A stretch of DNA of 64,000 nt from Streptomyces sp. BA2 (GCF_009769735.1 NZ_WSRO01000002.1:806001-870000), one strand, 5' to 3'. Counted from the first letter of the stretch, positions 1 through 9,577 are shown. A program made the numbers and translations. The notes: generated by a model from the letters alone, not told the origin.

Positions 1-1
1 G

Positions 2-1018
2 CAGCGGCTCAGCGGGGACGAGTGGGACCGCTTCCTGGGCATGGCCGTCGAGCGGGCCGGGCACATCGCGGCGCTGCTCGACCGTGAGATGCCGCCGCAT
101 CTGGTGGAGGACGCGGCGGCATCGGGTGTCGAACTCCTGCCGGGCATCGGCGACCTGGAGCCGGAGTGCGACTGCGATGCCTGGGACCACTGCGGGCACA
201 CCGCAGCGCTCTGTTATCAGGTGGCCCGGCTGCTCGACCAGGATCCGTTCGTGCTGTTCCTGATGCGTGGCCGTGCGGAGCGCGAGCTCCTGGACGAGCT
301 CCAAGTGCGAAGCGTGGCAAGGGCGGAGGCCGAGGAGACACCCGAGGAGGAGCAGGAAGGGGCCCAGGAGGGCGTGGACGCCGACGAGGCGTACGCGGAG
401 GGGGCCATCCTGCCTCCGCTGCCCGACCTGCCTCCGCTGCCGCCTGAGCCGGGCCTGCCGCCTTCCCTCGACACGGAGGCGGAGCCCGCGCCCGGTCTCG
501 ATGTGGCAGCAGTCGAGTTCCTGGCGGCGCAGGCGGCCGTGGAGGCGCACCGGATGCTGGCCGAGGCGCTCTCGCCCGGACACGAACGGCAGCCGGTCGA
601 GCCGGAATTGACGCTGGACGAGGATGCCGTACGCCTCGCCGCCACTGCTCCCGCGTCGGTGGCCGTGCGCCTCGCGACCGCTGGGGGCCGCGGCAAGGAC
701 GGCCTCGCGCTGGCCGTACGGGCCTGGGAGTACGGAGGCCCGGCCGCCCTGTCCGTCCTGGAGGAGGAGTGGGCCCCCGAGGCGGACGCACTGGCACGCG
801 CGCGTGCGGCGCTGGACGCGGCCTGGGACGACGGGGAGCGTCCACCGCTGCGCGCCGCCCGCAATCGCTGGACCGTGGTCGGGAGCGACGCCCAGCTGCG
901 GCACGGCTCCGACGGCCGCTGGTGGCCCTACCGCAAGGAGCGCGGCCGCTGGACCCCGGCGGGCCCCGCGACCCATGACCCCGCGACGGCACTGGCCGTG
1001 GTGTCCAGCGGCGAGTAG
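2..1018 (+). CDS. SWIM zinc-finger protein, C-terminal part (5' truncated by window edge)
   Basis: The reading frame is open from base 2, before the first ATG at 41, so the true start lies upstream of the window. Near residue 60 the translation has the SWIM signature CxC...CxH (CDCDAWDHCGH), a small zinc-binding motif. A long acidic and proline-rich linker follows, then a C-terminal region rich in Ala and Trp. Bacterial SWIM proteins are often encoded next to SNF2 helicases and are thought to bind DNA or protein, but the partner gene would be outside the window, so no specific function can be given. The gene is followed by a perfect hairpin terminator. Confidence 0.75.
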   Translation, partial: QRLSGDEWDRFLGMAVERAGHIAALLDREMPPHLVEDAAASGVELLPGIGDLEPECDCDAWDHCGHTAALCYQVARLLDQDPFVLFLMRGRAERELLDELQVRSVARAEAEETPEEEQEGAQEGVDADEAYAEGAILPPLPDLPPLPPEPGLPPSLDTEAEPAPGLDVAAVEFLAAQAAVEAHRMLAEALSPGHERQPVEPELTLDEDAVRLAATAPASVAVRLATAGGRGKDGLALAVRAWEYGGPAALSVLEEEWAPEADALARARAALDAAWDDGERPPLRAARNRWTVVGSDAQLRHGSDGRWWPYRKERGRWTPAGPATHDPATALAVVSSGE

Positions 1019-1026
1019 GTCAGGCA

Positions 1027-1065
1027 GGTCCGGTGCGAGCCTCCTCCGCACGCCCGCACCGGACC
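1027..1065 (+). terminator. hairpin terminator of the SWIM gene
   Basis: An 11-bp perfect inverted repeat (GGTCCGGTGCG at 1027-1037 and its complement at 1055-1065) starts 9 bases after the stop codon. There is no T-tract, as is usual for high-GC actinomycete terminators. Confidence 0.7.
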
Positions 1066-1579
1066 CGAGCCCACGCCCGCACCGACCGAGCCACAGCGCT
1101 CTCACGCCAGCAACCCTGAAGCGTTCACCCCTCCGACGCGCTCGCCCCTCCGACGCGTTCACGCCACCGAAGCTTCCGCTTGGCCGGAATGCGCGCGGCG
1201 GCCACCGGCGTATCCAAGCTGCTCACGCACACGCCGGGAACACCCGCCCGTGGACTCCCCCTCATCAGCGATTGAGCGCGGGCATGACATCCGAGAGTGT
1301 GGATCACGCCGGTTCAGGGGGTGCCGACCGCGACTGAGCGCCCCCTCCCGCAGAGCCCGGAGTGATGGAGTACGTCAGCGCGATCTAGGCGAAGGGGGAC
1401 GACAAGGGCCAGGTACTCAACTGCCGCTGACCAGCCCGCGGGTGACGACGGCGCCTCCTGCCCCTCGCGGGAGGCGCCGTCGGCGCGCCCCCTCGCGTTC
1501 ACCTGTCCGCCTCCCTGTGTTCGCGGCGACGGCGAAGTCTGATCGCTGTCACCGAACACTTGCGCCCCAGGAGGCACTC
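1066..1579. other. intergenic region upstream of the phytase-like gene
   Basis: No convincing gene. It contains a 13-bp direct repeat (CCCCTCCGACGCG at 1128-1140 and 1145-1157, 17-bp period) and the hairpin at 1446-1482. A longer in-frame extension of the downstream gene reaches 1250, but it has no signal-peptide logic and the RBS-backed start is at 1580. Confidence 0.4.
1446..1482. terminator. strong GC-rich hairpin in the intergenic region
   Basis: A 13-bp perfect stem (1446-1458 pairs with 1470-1482, core GACGGCGCCTCC) with an 11-base loop. It lies about 100 bases before the next start codon, so it could be a terminator of upstream transcription or a leader structure of the downstream mRNA. 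Confidence 0.55.
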
Positions 1580-2932
1580 ATGTCCCCGCACGCCGCCCGT
1601 AAGCGTCGCGTCCGCCGTTCCGTCGCCGCGGGTGTGCCGTTCGCCGTGCTCGCCGCGATCACGGTGACCAGTACCGCCACGGGCGCCCAGACCGGCGGCA
1701 AGGAGAAGGCGCCTCGGATCACTTCGACGGCGACGCTCGGCGACGTCCCTCTGGGGGCGTTCAGCAACTCCCTGCTGCCCGGCACGGTGAGCGACGACCG
1801 CGGTGTGGATCTCGGCGGCATCGGCAGTGACATCTATCCGGCGGGCCGCAAGGGCGAGTTCTGGACGGTCACCGACCGCGGGCCCAACGGCCAGATCAAG
1901 GTGGACGGCAAGAAGCGGCGCACCTTCCCCGTCCCCGGTTTCGATCCGGCGATCGTGAAGATCCGCGTCTCCGGTGACGCCGTGAAGGTCATCGACGCGC
2001 TCCCGCTGACGACGTCCTCCGGGAAGCCCGTCACCGGGCTCCCCAACCAGGAGGGGCGCGATGAGGCGCCGTACACCTACGACGCGAAGACGGCGCTGAC
2101 CTACGACCCGAACGGCCTCGACACCGAGGGCATCGTGCGGGCGCACGACGGCAGCTTCTGGCTGGTCGACGAGTACGGGCCCTCGCTCGTCCATGTCTCC
2201 GCGCGCGGGAAGGTGCTCAAGCGCTTTGTCCCCGAGGGCCTGAAGCTCTCGGGCGCCGACTATCCCGTCGTCGAGGCGCTTCCGGGCGTCCTGCTGCACC
2301 GCAAGGGCAATCGCGGCTTCGAAGGGCTTGCCCAACTCCCGGGCGGGGACCTGGTGATGGCGGTCCAGAGCCCCCTGTCCGTGCCGGACGAGGAGGCGGG
2401 TGACGCATCGCGGACGACGCGGCTGCTGCGTTTCTCGCCGAAGAAGCAGGCGGTCACCGCCGAGTACGCGTACCGCTTCGACGCGGTGGGTGTCGTCGAC
2501 CCTGGCGAGAACGACACGTCCGAGCTGAAGATCTCCTCCGTGGTGGCCGTCGGCCGTGACCGGCTCTTGGTCGAGGAGCGCACCGACAAGGCCGCACGGC
2601 TGCAGACGGTGAAGCTGGACCGCCGCTCCGACATCCTCGGCGAGCGGTGGGACGACGCCGCCACGAAGCCCTCCTTGGAGCAGCTCGACGATCCGGCGGC
2701 CTCCGGTGTGCCCATCCTGAAGAAGCGTCTCCTGGTCGACCTGGAGGGCATCGACGGCGTACCCGACAAGATCGAAGGCGTGGCCCGCGTGAACAGTCAC
2801 ACCCTCGCCCTGATCAACGACAACGACTTCGGGATGACCGACGGGGCGGAGGCGTTCGACGAGAAGGGCCGGCTCGTGGACAGCGACGTGGAGACCACGG
2901 TGACGTACGTGCGGCTGCCGAAGGGCGTCTGA
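1580..2932 (+). CDS. secreted phytase-like esterase family protein
   Basis: A 450-residue protein. The start is the ATG at 1580, preceded by a good RBS (CAGGAGG). The frame is open further upstream, but only from 1580 does it begin with a typical Sec signal: RKRRVRR, then a hydrophobic stretch of about 18 residues ending near ATGAQTGG. The mature part has the features of the phytase-like (esterase-like activity of phytase) beta-propeller family: repeated blade motifs such as FWTVTDRGPNG, GIVRAHDGSFWLVDEYGPS, GFEGLAQLPGG and a final EGVARV...NDNDFG. It probably acts outside the cell or at the cell surface on an unknown substrate. No operon partner is evident. Confidence 0.8.
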   Translation: MSPHAARKRRVRRSVAAGVPFAVLAAITVTSTATGAQTGGKEKAPRITSTATLGDVPLGAFSNSLLPGTVSDDRGVDLGGIGSDIYPAGRKGEFWTVTDRGPNGQIKVDGKKRRTFPVPGFDPAIVKIRVSGDAVKVIDALPLTTSSGKPVTGLPNQEGRDEAPYTYDAKTALTYDPNGLDTEGIVRAHDGSFWLVDEYGPSLVHVSARGKVLKRFVPEGLKLSGADYPVVEALPGVLLHRKGNRGFEGLAQLPGGDLVMAVQSPLSVPDEEAGDASRTTRLLRFSPKKQAVTAEYAYRFDAVGVVDPGENDTSELKISSVVAVGRDRLLVEERTDKAARLQTVKLDRRSDILGERWDDAATKPSLEQLDDPAASGVPILKKRLLVDLEGIDGVPDKIEGVARVNSHTLALINDNDFGMTDGAEAFDEKGRLVDSDVETTVTYVRLPKGV

Positions 2933-2958
2933 TCCCGCCAACTCAGTAGTAGGGCACT

Positions 2959-3495
2959 TCATTCCGCGCGTGAGGGGACCAGGGAGTCCAGGGCGCTCGG
3001 CAGTTCACTGGGCAGGTCGCTCGGAACGTCGCTGGGGAAGTCCGACGGCAGGCCACTGGGCAGGTTCGATGGCACCTCCGTAGGCAACTCGGAAGGGATC
3101 TGCGACGGGATGCTCAGTGACGGGGTGGGCTTGCCGTCCGAGGTCTCACTGCTCTCGGAGGGGCCCTTCTTGTCACCTGAGCCGTCACCGCTGGTGGCCA
3201 CTAGGACCACGGCGACGACGGCTCCGATCGCGATGATCACCGCGAGCAGGACGAACAGCCCGCCCCGGCGCCCGGACGGCCCGCCCGACGGCGGAGCAGG
3301 CGGCCACCCGCCCCCGCCAGGGGGCACACCGCCGCCTCCCGCAGGAGGCCATCCCCCGCTGCCCGGAGGCGGTCCGAACCCGTCGCCCGGAGGCGGTCCG
3401 TACCCTCCCCCGGGCGGTCCGAAGCCGCCATCGCCCGGAGGGGGCGAGTCACCCGGCGGAGGGGGAGGCGGTGGTGGTACGGGCGGCATGGCCAT
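2959..3495 (-). CDS. proline-rich single-pass membrane protein
   Basis: A 178-residue protein with three parts: a cytoplasmic Pro/Gly-rich N-terminus (polyproline run, then GGGYGPPPGDG-type repeats), one transmembrane helix of about 22 residues (LFVLLAVIIAIGAVVAVVLVA) near residues 90-112, and an extracellular tail built of short repeats of the form PSxxPSxL (PSELPTEVPSNLPSGLP). No enzymatic domain is seen. Two ATGs, at 3495 and 3489, could both serve as start. It is convergent with the phytase-like gene and co-oriented with xylA. Function unknown; Pro-rich N-terminal membrane proteins of this layout are common in Streptomyces. Confidence 0.65.
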   Translation of the reverse strand: MAMPPVPPPPPPPPGDSPPPGDGGFGPPGGGYGPPPGDGFGPPPGSGGWPPAGGGGVPPGGGGWPPAPPSGGPSGRRGGLFVLLAVIIAIGAVVAVVLVATSGDGSGDKKGPSESSETSDGKPTPSLSIPSQIPSELPTEVPSNLPSGLPSDFPSDVPSDLPSELPSALDSLVPSRAE

Positions 3496-3585
3496 ACCGT
3501 CAAGAGTCGCCTCGTAAGGGTAAAGATGCGACCCCTGCGCACAAGTTGATGCCTCCGGAGTGGAGCTCCAGAGTGGGGCTTCCGG

Positions 3586-4752
3586 TCAGTTCCGCGCCCC
3601 CAGGAGGTGATCCATGGCCAGCTGGTCGAGGTGCTCGAAGGCCATGCCACGGTCCGCGGCCGCCGTCACGTCGAAGTCCTCGAAGGCGCCGCGGTCGGCG
3701 AGCAGTCCGGCGAGGCCGTCCTCGGCGGTCGGCAGGGAGAGCTCGTCCAGGCGGGATGCCCGCAGGGCTTCCTGGACCTCCGGGTCGGCACGGAACGCGG
3801 CTGAACGCTCCCGAAGGATCAGATAGTTCCGCATGCAGCCGGCGGCCGACGCCCACACGCCCGCGTAGTCCTCCGTACGCGGCGGCTTGAAGTCGAAGTG
3901 CCGCGGCCCTTCGTAACCGCCCCTCTCCAGGAGGTCGACCAGCCAGAAGGCACTGCGCAGATCGCCCGCCCCGAAGCGCAGGTCCTGGTCGTACTTGATG
4001 CCGGTCTGGCCGTTGAGGTCGATGTGGAAGAGCTTGCCCGCCCACAGGGCCTGGGCGATGGAGTGCGGGAAGTTGAGGCCGGCCATCTGCTCATGGCCCA
4101 CTTCGGGGTTGACGCCGAACAGCTCGGAACGCTCCAGGCGCTCGATGAAGGCGAGGGCGTGCCCGACGGTGGGCAGGAGGATGTCGCCGCGCGGCTCGTT
4201 CGGCTTGGGCTCGATCGCGAAGCGCAGGTCGTACCCCTGCTCCGTCACGTACTCGCCGAGCAGGTCGAAGGCCTCCTTCATGCGGTCGAGAGCGACGCGT
4301 ACGTCCTTCGCCGCACCGGACTCCGCGCCTTCCCTGCCGCCCCACGCGACGTAGGTGTGTGCTCCGAGTTCCACCGCCAGGTCGATGTTCCGGATGGTCT
4401 TGCGCAGCGCGTAGCGGCGCACGTCCCGGTCGTTGGCGGTGAACCCGCCGTCCTTGAAGACGGGGTGCGTGAAGAGGTTCGTGGTCGCCATCGGCACGAC
4501 GAGGCCCGTCGCGTCGAGCGCCTGCCGGAAGCGCTTGATGTGCGACTCGCGCTCGATGTCCGTTGCGCCGAAGGGGATCAGATCGTCGTCGTGGAAGGTC
4601 ACTCCGTAGGCACCCAGTTCGGCCAGGTGCCGCACGGAGTCGGCCGGGTCGATGGCCACCCTGGTCGCGTCGCCGAACGGGTCCCTTCCCTGCCAGCCGA
4701 CGGTCCACAGGCCGAAGGTGAACTTGTCCTCAGGAGTGGGCTGGTACGTCAT
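3586..4752 (-). CDS. xylA: xylose isomerase
   Basis: A 388-residue protein that converts D-xylose to D-xylulose (and glucose to fructose), the first cytoplasmic step of xylose catabolism. It is nearly collinear with the well-known Streptomyces glucose/xylose isomerases: an N-terminus beginning [20 protein letters not shown], substrate-binding HDDDLIPFG, metal/substrate-site segments KPNEPRGD and [11 protein letters not shown], and a C-terminus [18 protein letters not shown] chose the ATG at 4752, which gives the standard N-terminus and has AGGGAG upstream; an in-frame start at 4779 would add nine extra residues. It is divergent from xylB, and the 194-bp gap must hold the promoters. Confidence 0.95.
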   Translation of the reverse strand: MTYQPTPEDKFTFGLWTVGWQGRDPFGDATRVAIDPADSVRHLAELGAYGVTFHDDDLIPFGATDIERESHIKRFRQALDATGLVVPMATTNLFTHPVFKDGGFTANDRDVRRYALRKTIRNIDLAVELGAHTYVAWGGREGAESGAAKDVRVALDRMKEAFDLLGEYVTEQGYDLRFAIEPKPNEPRGDILLPTVGHALAFIERLERSELFGVNPEVGHEQMAGLNFPHSIAQALWAGKLFHIDLNGQTGIKYDQDLRFGAGDLRSAFWLVDLLERGGYEGPRHFDFKPPRTEDYAGVWASAAGCMRNYLILRERSAAFRADPEVQEALRASRLDELSLPTAEDGLAGLLADRGAFEDFDVTAAADRGMAFEHLDQLAMDHLLGARN

Positions 4753-4946
4753 GTGCGGCTCCCTGGATGACTGGTGCACGGCTGTGTGGCCGAGGCGGGC
4801 ACGGCTGTGTGCCCGCTCCTGTTGCGGTTGCCACGCCTATTTCGTCATGGCGCTTAACAAATTAGTATCCGGAGGCATCCCTGGGAAGGTCGGACGGAAA
4901 GAAGTCCGGGCGTGCCCGGAAAGAGCCGCGGGAACGGAGACCCCCG
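4753..4946. promoter_or_regulatory. divergent xylA/xylB promoter region with ROK-operator-like half-site
   Basis: The gap between the divergent xyl genes contains a locally AT-rich element, CTTAACAAATTAGTA at about 4853-4867. Its AACAAATTAG part resembles one half (AACAAACTAA) of the XylR operator known in Bacillus. This makes it the best candidate binding site for the ROK repressor encoded downstream. The assignment is by resemblance only. Confidence 0.45.
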
Positions 4947-6410
4947 ATGTCATCAGCGCCAGCAGCCGACGGGCCCCTCGTCGTCGGCGTGGACAGCTCC
5001 ACGCAGTCCACCAAGGTCCTGGTCGTCGACGCCGCCACGGGCAGGGTGGTGGCGAGCGGTCAGGCCTCGCACAGCGTCAGCTCGGGGGCCGCCCGCGAGA
5101 GCGACCCCGAGGAGTGGTGGAACGCCCTGTGCGCGGCCCTCGACCAGTGCGGCGAGCCGGCACGCGAGGCCGCCGCGGTGTCGGTCGGCGGCCAGCAGCA
5201 CGGGCTCGTCACGCTGGACGCGCAATCCAGGCCGGTACGGCCCGCCCTGCTCTGGAACGACGTGCGCTCGGCGGCACAGGCCCGCTCCCTGGTTGACCGC
5301 CTGGGTGGCCCGAAGGCGTGGGCCGAGCGCGTCGGCAGCGTGCCGGGGCCATCCTTCACGGTGACGAAGTGGGCCTGGCTCAGCGAGCACGAGCCCGAGG
5401 CGGCCCGCGCCACCGCAGCCGTCCGACTCCCCCACGACTACCTCACCGAACGCCTCACGGGATGCGGCTCGACCGACCGGGGCGATGCCTCCGGTACGGG
5501 GTGGTGGGGGTCGGCGACAGAGGCGTACGACGAAGAGATCCTGGGACTCGTCGGCCTGGACCCCGGGCTGCTGCCGCGCGTGGTCCGCCCCGGTGAGGTC
5601 GTCGGCACCGTGCGCGGGAGCGGCGAACTTCCCTTCTCCAAGGGCACGCTGGTCGCCCCCGGAACCGGTGACAACGCGGCGGCGGCTCTCGGACTCGGCC
5701 TGCGCCCCGGCACCCCGGTCCTGAGCCTGGGAACGTCGGGCACGGTGTACGCGGTCTCCACGCGGCGCCAGGCGGATCCGACGGGCACGGTGGCCGGCTT
5801 CGCCGACGCGCGCGGGGACTGGCTGCCGCTGGCCTGCACCCTCAACTGCACCCTGGCCGTGGACCGCGTGGCCGCGCTGCTGAGCCTCGACCGAGAGGCG
5901 GTGGAGGCGGGCGGCGCCGTCACCCTGCTGCCCTACCTGGACGGCGAGCGCACCCCTGACCTGCCGCACGCCTCGGGTCTGTTGCACGGGCTGCGGCACG
6001 ACACGACTCCGGGGCAGCTGCTGCAGGCGGCGTACGACGGGGCTGTGCACTCACTCCTGGGCGCACTCGATCTGGTCCTTGACGCGGACGCGGACCGCTC
6101 GACTCCGCTCCTGCTCATCGGCGGCGGAGCGCGGGGCACGGCCTGGCAGGACACCGTGCGACGCCTGTCCGGACGGCCCGTTCAGGTGCCCGAGGCCAGG
6201 GAACTGGTCGCCCTCGGTGCCGCCGCCCAGGCCGCGGGTCTCCTCACGGGCGAGGATCCGGCGGCTGTCGCGCGCCGCTGGGGTACGGCCGAGGGGCCCG
6301 TACTGCCCCCTGTGGAGCGGGACGAGTCGGCGCTCGCACGGATCGCCGGGGTAGTCTCCGACGCGGCGCCGCTGCTCGGCGCCAGGGGCCACGAGGACAG
6401 CCGGCCATGA
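4947..6410 (+). CDS. xylB: xylulokinase
   Basis: A 487-residue FGGY-family kinase that phosphorylates D-xylulose with ATP to give xylulose 5-phosphate. Visible are the N-terminal phosphate-binding segment VVGVDSSTQSTKVLVVD, the substrate region SVGGQQHGLV, the ADP-binding LSLGTSGTVYAV segment, and the C-terminal FGGY-like LLIGGGARGTAWQD. It starts at ATG 4947 with GGAGA upstream. It is the first gene of an apparent two-gene unit with the ROK regulator (27-bp gap) and is divergent from xylA, so both arms probably respond to xylose. Confidence 0.93.
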   Translation: MSSAPAADGPLVVGVDSSTQSTKVLVVDAATGRVVASGQASHSVSSGAARESDPEEWWNALCAALDQCGEPAREAAAVSVGGQQHGLVTLDAQSRPVRPALLWNDVRSAAQARSLVDRLGGPKAWAERVGSVPGPSFTVTKWAWLSEHEPEAARATAAVRLPHDYLTERLTGCGSTDRGDASGTGWWGSATEAYDEEILGLVGLDPGLLPRVVRPGEVVGTVRGSGELPFSKGTLVAPGTGDNAAAALGLGLRPGTPVLSLGTSGTVYAVSTRRQADPTGTVAGFADARGDWLPLACTLNCTLAVDRVAALLSLDREAVEAGGAVTLLPYLDGERTPDLPHASGLLHGLRHDTTPGQLLQAAYDGAVHSLLGALDLVLDADADRSTPLLLIGGGARGTAWQDTVRRLSGRPVQVPEARELVALGAAAQAAGLLTGEDPAAVARRWGTAEGPVLPPVERDESALARIAGVVSDAAPLLGARGHEDSRP

Positions 6411-6437
6411 GGACGGAAGACGGGGACTGACGGGGGC

Positions 6438-7649
6438 ATGACCGCACCACCGCACGACGCGCGCCGGGGCACGTCCGGAGCCCCGCTGCCCGACACCCAG
6501 CAGGGGATGCGCCGCCGCAACCTCTCACGCGTCATGCACGCCGTCGCGGCGCACGGGCCGCTGTCCCGTGCCGCCGTGGCCACGCGAATCGGTCTGACGC
6601 GGGCCGCCGTCTCCACCCTGGTGGACGAGTTGATCCGCTCCGGGCTCCTGGACGAGCTGGGCCCCGAGCGTCCCGGCAAGGTGGGGCGCCCCGGCTCCGC
6701 GCTGGCAGTCAGCGGAAGCGGACCGGCCGGCATCGGCGCCGAAGTGGGCGTCGACCATCTCGCGGTGTGTGTCGTCGACCTGCGCGGAGAGGTACGCGCG
6801 CGTGCCGTGCGACAGGGAGACAACCGGGGGCGCGCACCCCAACCCGTCCTCAAGGAACTCATCGCGCTGGTGCGGCAGGTGAGCGACGAAGCCCGCCTGG
6901 CAGGGCTGCGTCCGGCGGGGCTCGCCCTCGCCGTCCCGGGTCTCGTCGCCCGCGGCACAGGGGTGGTGGTACGCGCTCCCAATCTCGACTGGCACGACGT
7001 CGACCTCGGCGCCCTGGTGCCGGGCAGGCTGCCGGTGACGGTGGACAACGAGGCCAACTTCGGGGCGCTGGCCGAGCTGTGGCTCGGCGACGAGGTGCCC
7101 CAGGACTTCCTCCACGTGTCGGCGGAGATCGGCATCGGCGCCGCACTGGTCGTCGACGGGCGGCTGCTGCGCGGGACACGCGGCTTCGCGGGCGAGTTGG
7201 GGCATGTACCGGTGTGGCCGGACGGCCCGGCGTGCCCGTGCGGCGGCCGTGGCTGCCTGGAGCAGTACGCGGGCGAGGAGGCGGTGTTGCGCGCGGCGGG
7301 CCTTGATCCGGGTGCGGACCGCGTCGGCCTGCTCGCAGAGCGCGCCGCGCAGGGCGATGAGGACGTACGAAGGGCGCTGCACTGCGCGGGGGCCGCACTG
7401 GGCATCGCGCTCACCGGTGCGGTGAATCTGCTGGATCCGCGCTCGGTGGTGCTCGGCGGAGCGCTGTCGCGGCTCGCGCCGTGGTTGCTGCCGTCATTGG
7501 AGGGCGAGCTGGGGCGCCGCACGGCGGGCACGGCGTGCGCTGTCGCCGTCTCCGGGCTGGGCTCCGACGGCCCGTTGCTGGGGGCGGCACACTCGGTCGT
7601 ACGGGCCGTTCTTGATGATCCGGCGGGAGCGGCGGGGGCGGCGGCGTAG
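6438..7649 (+). CDS. ROK-family transcriptional repressor of the xyl genes
   Basis: A 403-residue protein with an N-terminal winged helix-turn-helix (residues about 25-75, LSRAAVATRIGLTRAAVSTLVDEL) followed by a ROK sugar-kinase-like domain. It carries the family zinc motif CPCGGRGCLEQ and the segment VDNEANFGALAE. ROK proteins with this fusion are sugar-responsive repressors (XylR, NagC type). Position directly after xylB argues that it senses xylose and binds the xylA/xylB gap. The start at ATG 6438 is preceded by GGGGG. No oddities. Confidence 0.88.
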   Translation: MTAPPHDARRGTSGAPLPDTQQGMRRRNLSRVMHAVAAHGPLSRAAVATRIGLTRAAVSTLVDELIRSGLLDELGPERPGKVGRPGSALAVSGSGPAGIGAEVGVDHLAVCVVDLRGEVRARAVRQGDNRGRAPQPVLKELIALVRQVSDEARLAGLRPAGLALAVPGLVARGTGVVVRAPNLDWHDVDLGALVPGRLPVTVDNEANFGALAELWLGDEVPQDFLHVSAEIGIGAALVVDGRLLRGTRGFAGELGHVPVWPDGPACPCGGRGCLEQYAGEEAVLRAAGLDPGADRVGLLAERAAQGDEDVRRALHCAGAALGIALTGAVNLLDPRSVVLGGALSRLAPWLLPSLEGELGRRTAGTACAVAVSGLGSDGPLLGAAHSVVRAVLDDPAGAAGAAA

Positions 7650-7746
7650 GGCCGACGTCCGCTCGGGGCGCGCTACGTCACCACTTCCGCGCGTGCGCAG
7701 TAAGTACTGGGCCCCATCCCCGTGAATGACCCAGCACTCAGCTTGA

Positions 7747-7765
7747 GTCTCCAGTAGGGGGAGAC
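7747..7765. promoter_or_regulatory. inverted repeat, probable MerR autoregulatory operator
   Basis: A perfect dyad GTCTCC-N7-GGAGAC lies 14 bases before the start of the MerR gene, within the CTTGAGTCTCCAGTAGGGGG element. MerR-family regulators typically bind dyads in their own promoters. Confidence 0.6.
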
Positions 7766-7779
7766 GTGAAGGTGGGGAC

Positions 7780-8703
7780 ATGAACGGCAGCACGCTCTAC
7801 TCGATCGGTGATCTGGCGCGGCGGACCGGCCTGACGGTCAAGACCGTCCGGTTCTACTCCGACGCGGGGATCGTGCCGCCTGCCGACCGCAGCCCGGCCG
7901 GCTATCGCCTGTACGGCACCGACGCCGTCGCCCGTCTCGACCTCGTACGCACTCTGCGCGACCTGGGCCTTGACCTTCCCACCATCCGGAAGGTCTCGCT
8001 CCCCGAGGTCGCGGCGGCGCACGCGGACGCGTTGGAGGTGCAGATCCGTGTGCTGCGCCTGCGGCGCGCGGTCCTGACAGCGGTGGCCAAGCGCGGGTCG
8101 ACCCCTGAGGAGTTGGATCTCATGCACAAGCTGGCCAAGCTCTCCGAGGACGAACGCCAAGGTTTGATAGATGACTTCCTGGGCGCAGTCTTCGATGGCC
8201 TGTACGACCACCCTGCCTTCGCGGCGGTCACCCGCTCTCTCACGCCCGAGCTGCCGGACAACCCCGAGGCCGAGCAGGTCGAGGCTTGGGTAGAGCTGGC
8301 CGAGCTGTTCCAGGATCGGGGGTTCCGCTCCACCATGCAGGGCATGGTCAGGGATCTGGCAGCCGACCGCACCCCGGACAACAGCACCGGCCTGCCACGC
8401 ATCCTTGCCGAGGCGATTCGCGCGCAGATCACCCCGGCCTTGACGACAGGTACCGATCCGGCCTCGCCCGAGGCCGAAGCGATCGTCACGACGCTCGCAG
8501 ATCACTACGCGCACATCCTCGGCCTCCCTGACGACGCCGCTCTCCGCCTACGCCTGGTGTCCCGTCTGGAGACCATGGACGACCCCCGCAGGGACCGCTA
8601 CTTGACGCTGCTCGCGGTCATCAACGGGTGGCCCGCGCCCGAGAGTCTGGCGCCGGCGCTCGACTGGACCGTCCGGGCCCTGCGCGCCCGACTGCCTCGG
8701 TAG
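7780..8703 (+). CDS. MerR-family transcriptional regulator
   Basis: A 307-residue protein. Residues 5-75 form a MerR DNA-binding domain: YSIGDLARRTGLTVKTVRFY with the characteristic YSDAGIVPP and GYRLY. The coiled coil that follows leads into an unusually long C-terminal effector region (about 220 residues) without Cys ligands, so metal sensing is unlikely and a multidrug or small-molecule ligand is more plausible. A decayed MFS transporter lies immediately downstream, with its first codon next to the stop, and may have been the target gene. The dyad just upstream suggests autoregulation. Confidence 0.85.
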   Translation: MNGSTLYSIGDLARRTGLTVKTVRFYSDAGIVPPADRSPAGYRLYGTDAVARLDLVRTLRDLGLDLPTIRKVSLPEVAAAHADALEVQIRVLRLRRAVLTAVAKRGSTPEELDLMHKLAKLSEDERQGLIDDFLGAVFDGLYDHPAFAAVTRSLTPELPDNPEAEQVEAWVELAELFQDRGFRSTMQGMVRDLAADRTPDNSTGLPRILAEAIRAQITPALTTGTDPASPEAEAIVTTLADHYAHILGLPDDAALRLRLVSRLETMDDPRRDRYLTLLAVINGWPAPESLAPALDWTVRALRARLPR

Positions 8704-9381
8704 TGGGCCGGGCAAGCTCGATCCGCGCCGACCCCACCGAGCCGACCGATGCTGCGCCCCGGCGATCCTTCGCCGGCTACCGGAACTTGATGGACGTACC
8801 CGGCTTCTGGCGACTCGCGACGATCGGCCACGGCCATGGCTCTCGACTCGTCGATGATGGGCAGCGCGCTGATCACCGGCCCTTTGCTTGCCAGTTGGCT
8901 GAGCCTGTCGGTCTCACCGATCGCACCGTTCGCGGTCGTGGCACTGATGACGGCCGCTGCGGTCGGTCTCCTGTCCGACTCGCAGGGCCCACCGCCCCGT
9001 TCCGCTCGGTCCGGGCATTGGCTCGGCCCTCTGGCATCCGCTCCCCTGCGGCGCCTCCTGGTCGCGGACGCCCTCTTCGTCATGGCGGTGACCGCGGTGG
9101 ATGTGGTGCTGCCGATCTACGCACGGGAGTACCACGCGGACGGCTTCACCGGCTTGTATCTGGGGATCCTGTCCGTCGGCAGTGTGCTGGGCAGCCTCGC
9201 TCTGGGCGCCGTACCGAACCTCCTGTCCCGCGGCCCCAAGATCTCCGTACTTCTCTGTGTCTTCGCGGCTGGGACCGGCACGCTGACGCTCGCCACAGGG
9301 GTGTCGCCTCTCGCGGCGCTTCTGGTCTGCCCGCCGGCCGGGCTGGTGATCGGCTGGAACACGCGTACGCCGAGACCGTGA
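8703..9381 (+). pseudogene. decayed MFS transporter
   Basis: The frame beginning with GTG at 8703 encodes a typical MFS N-terminus (GYRNLMDVPGFWRLATIGH). Around 8825 homology jumps into another frame, from about 8836, which encodes mid-protein membrane helices (LITGPLLASWLSL, then PLRRLLVADALFVMAVTAVDV and later helices). Several N-terminal helices are missing, so there was an internal deletion with a frameshift. The frame then ends at 9381 after PPAGLVIGWN, long before the expected roughly 400 residues. It follows the MerR gene directly, as its former regulated exporter might. Confidence 0.7.
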
Positions 9382-9577
9382 CGGGTCCGCGGTCCCGGGA
9401 ACTGCCGTAGCGCATCGCAGTCACAAGTCGTTCCGATGAACCGAGCGTCGTCCTCGTACCTCGCGGGCAGAATCGCGAGACTGAACTGGGTGGATCTGGC
9501 TGAACCGGCCGGACTGGCTCAGCCGATTGAACCGAAACCCCGTGGATCGGACCGATCCGACGGGAGAGGGGACAGCG

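Noticed and set aside
1499..2962. A 487-codon minus-strand frame opposite the phytase-like gene.
   Set aside because: Arg/Val/His-rich shadow without RBS or domain; the plus-strand gene has a signal peptide and family motifs.
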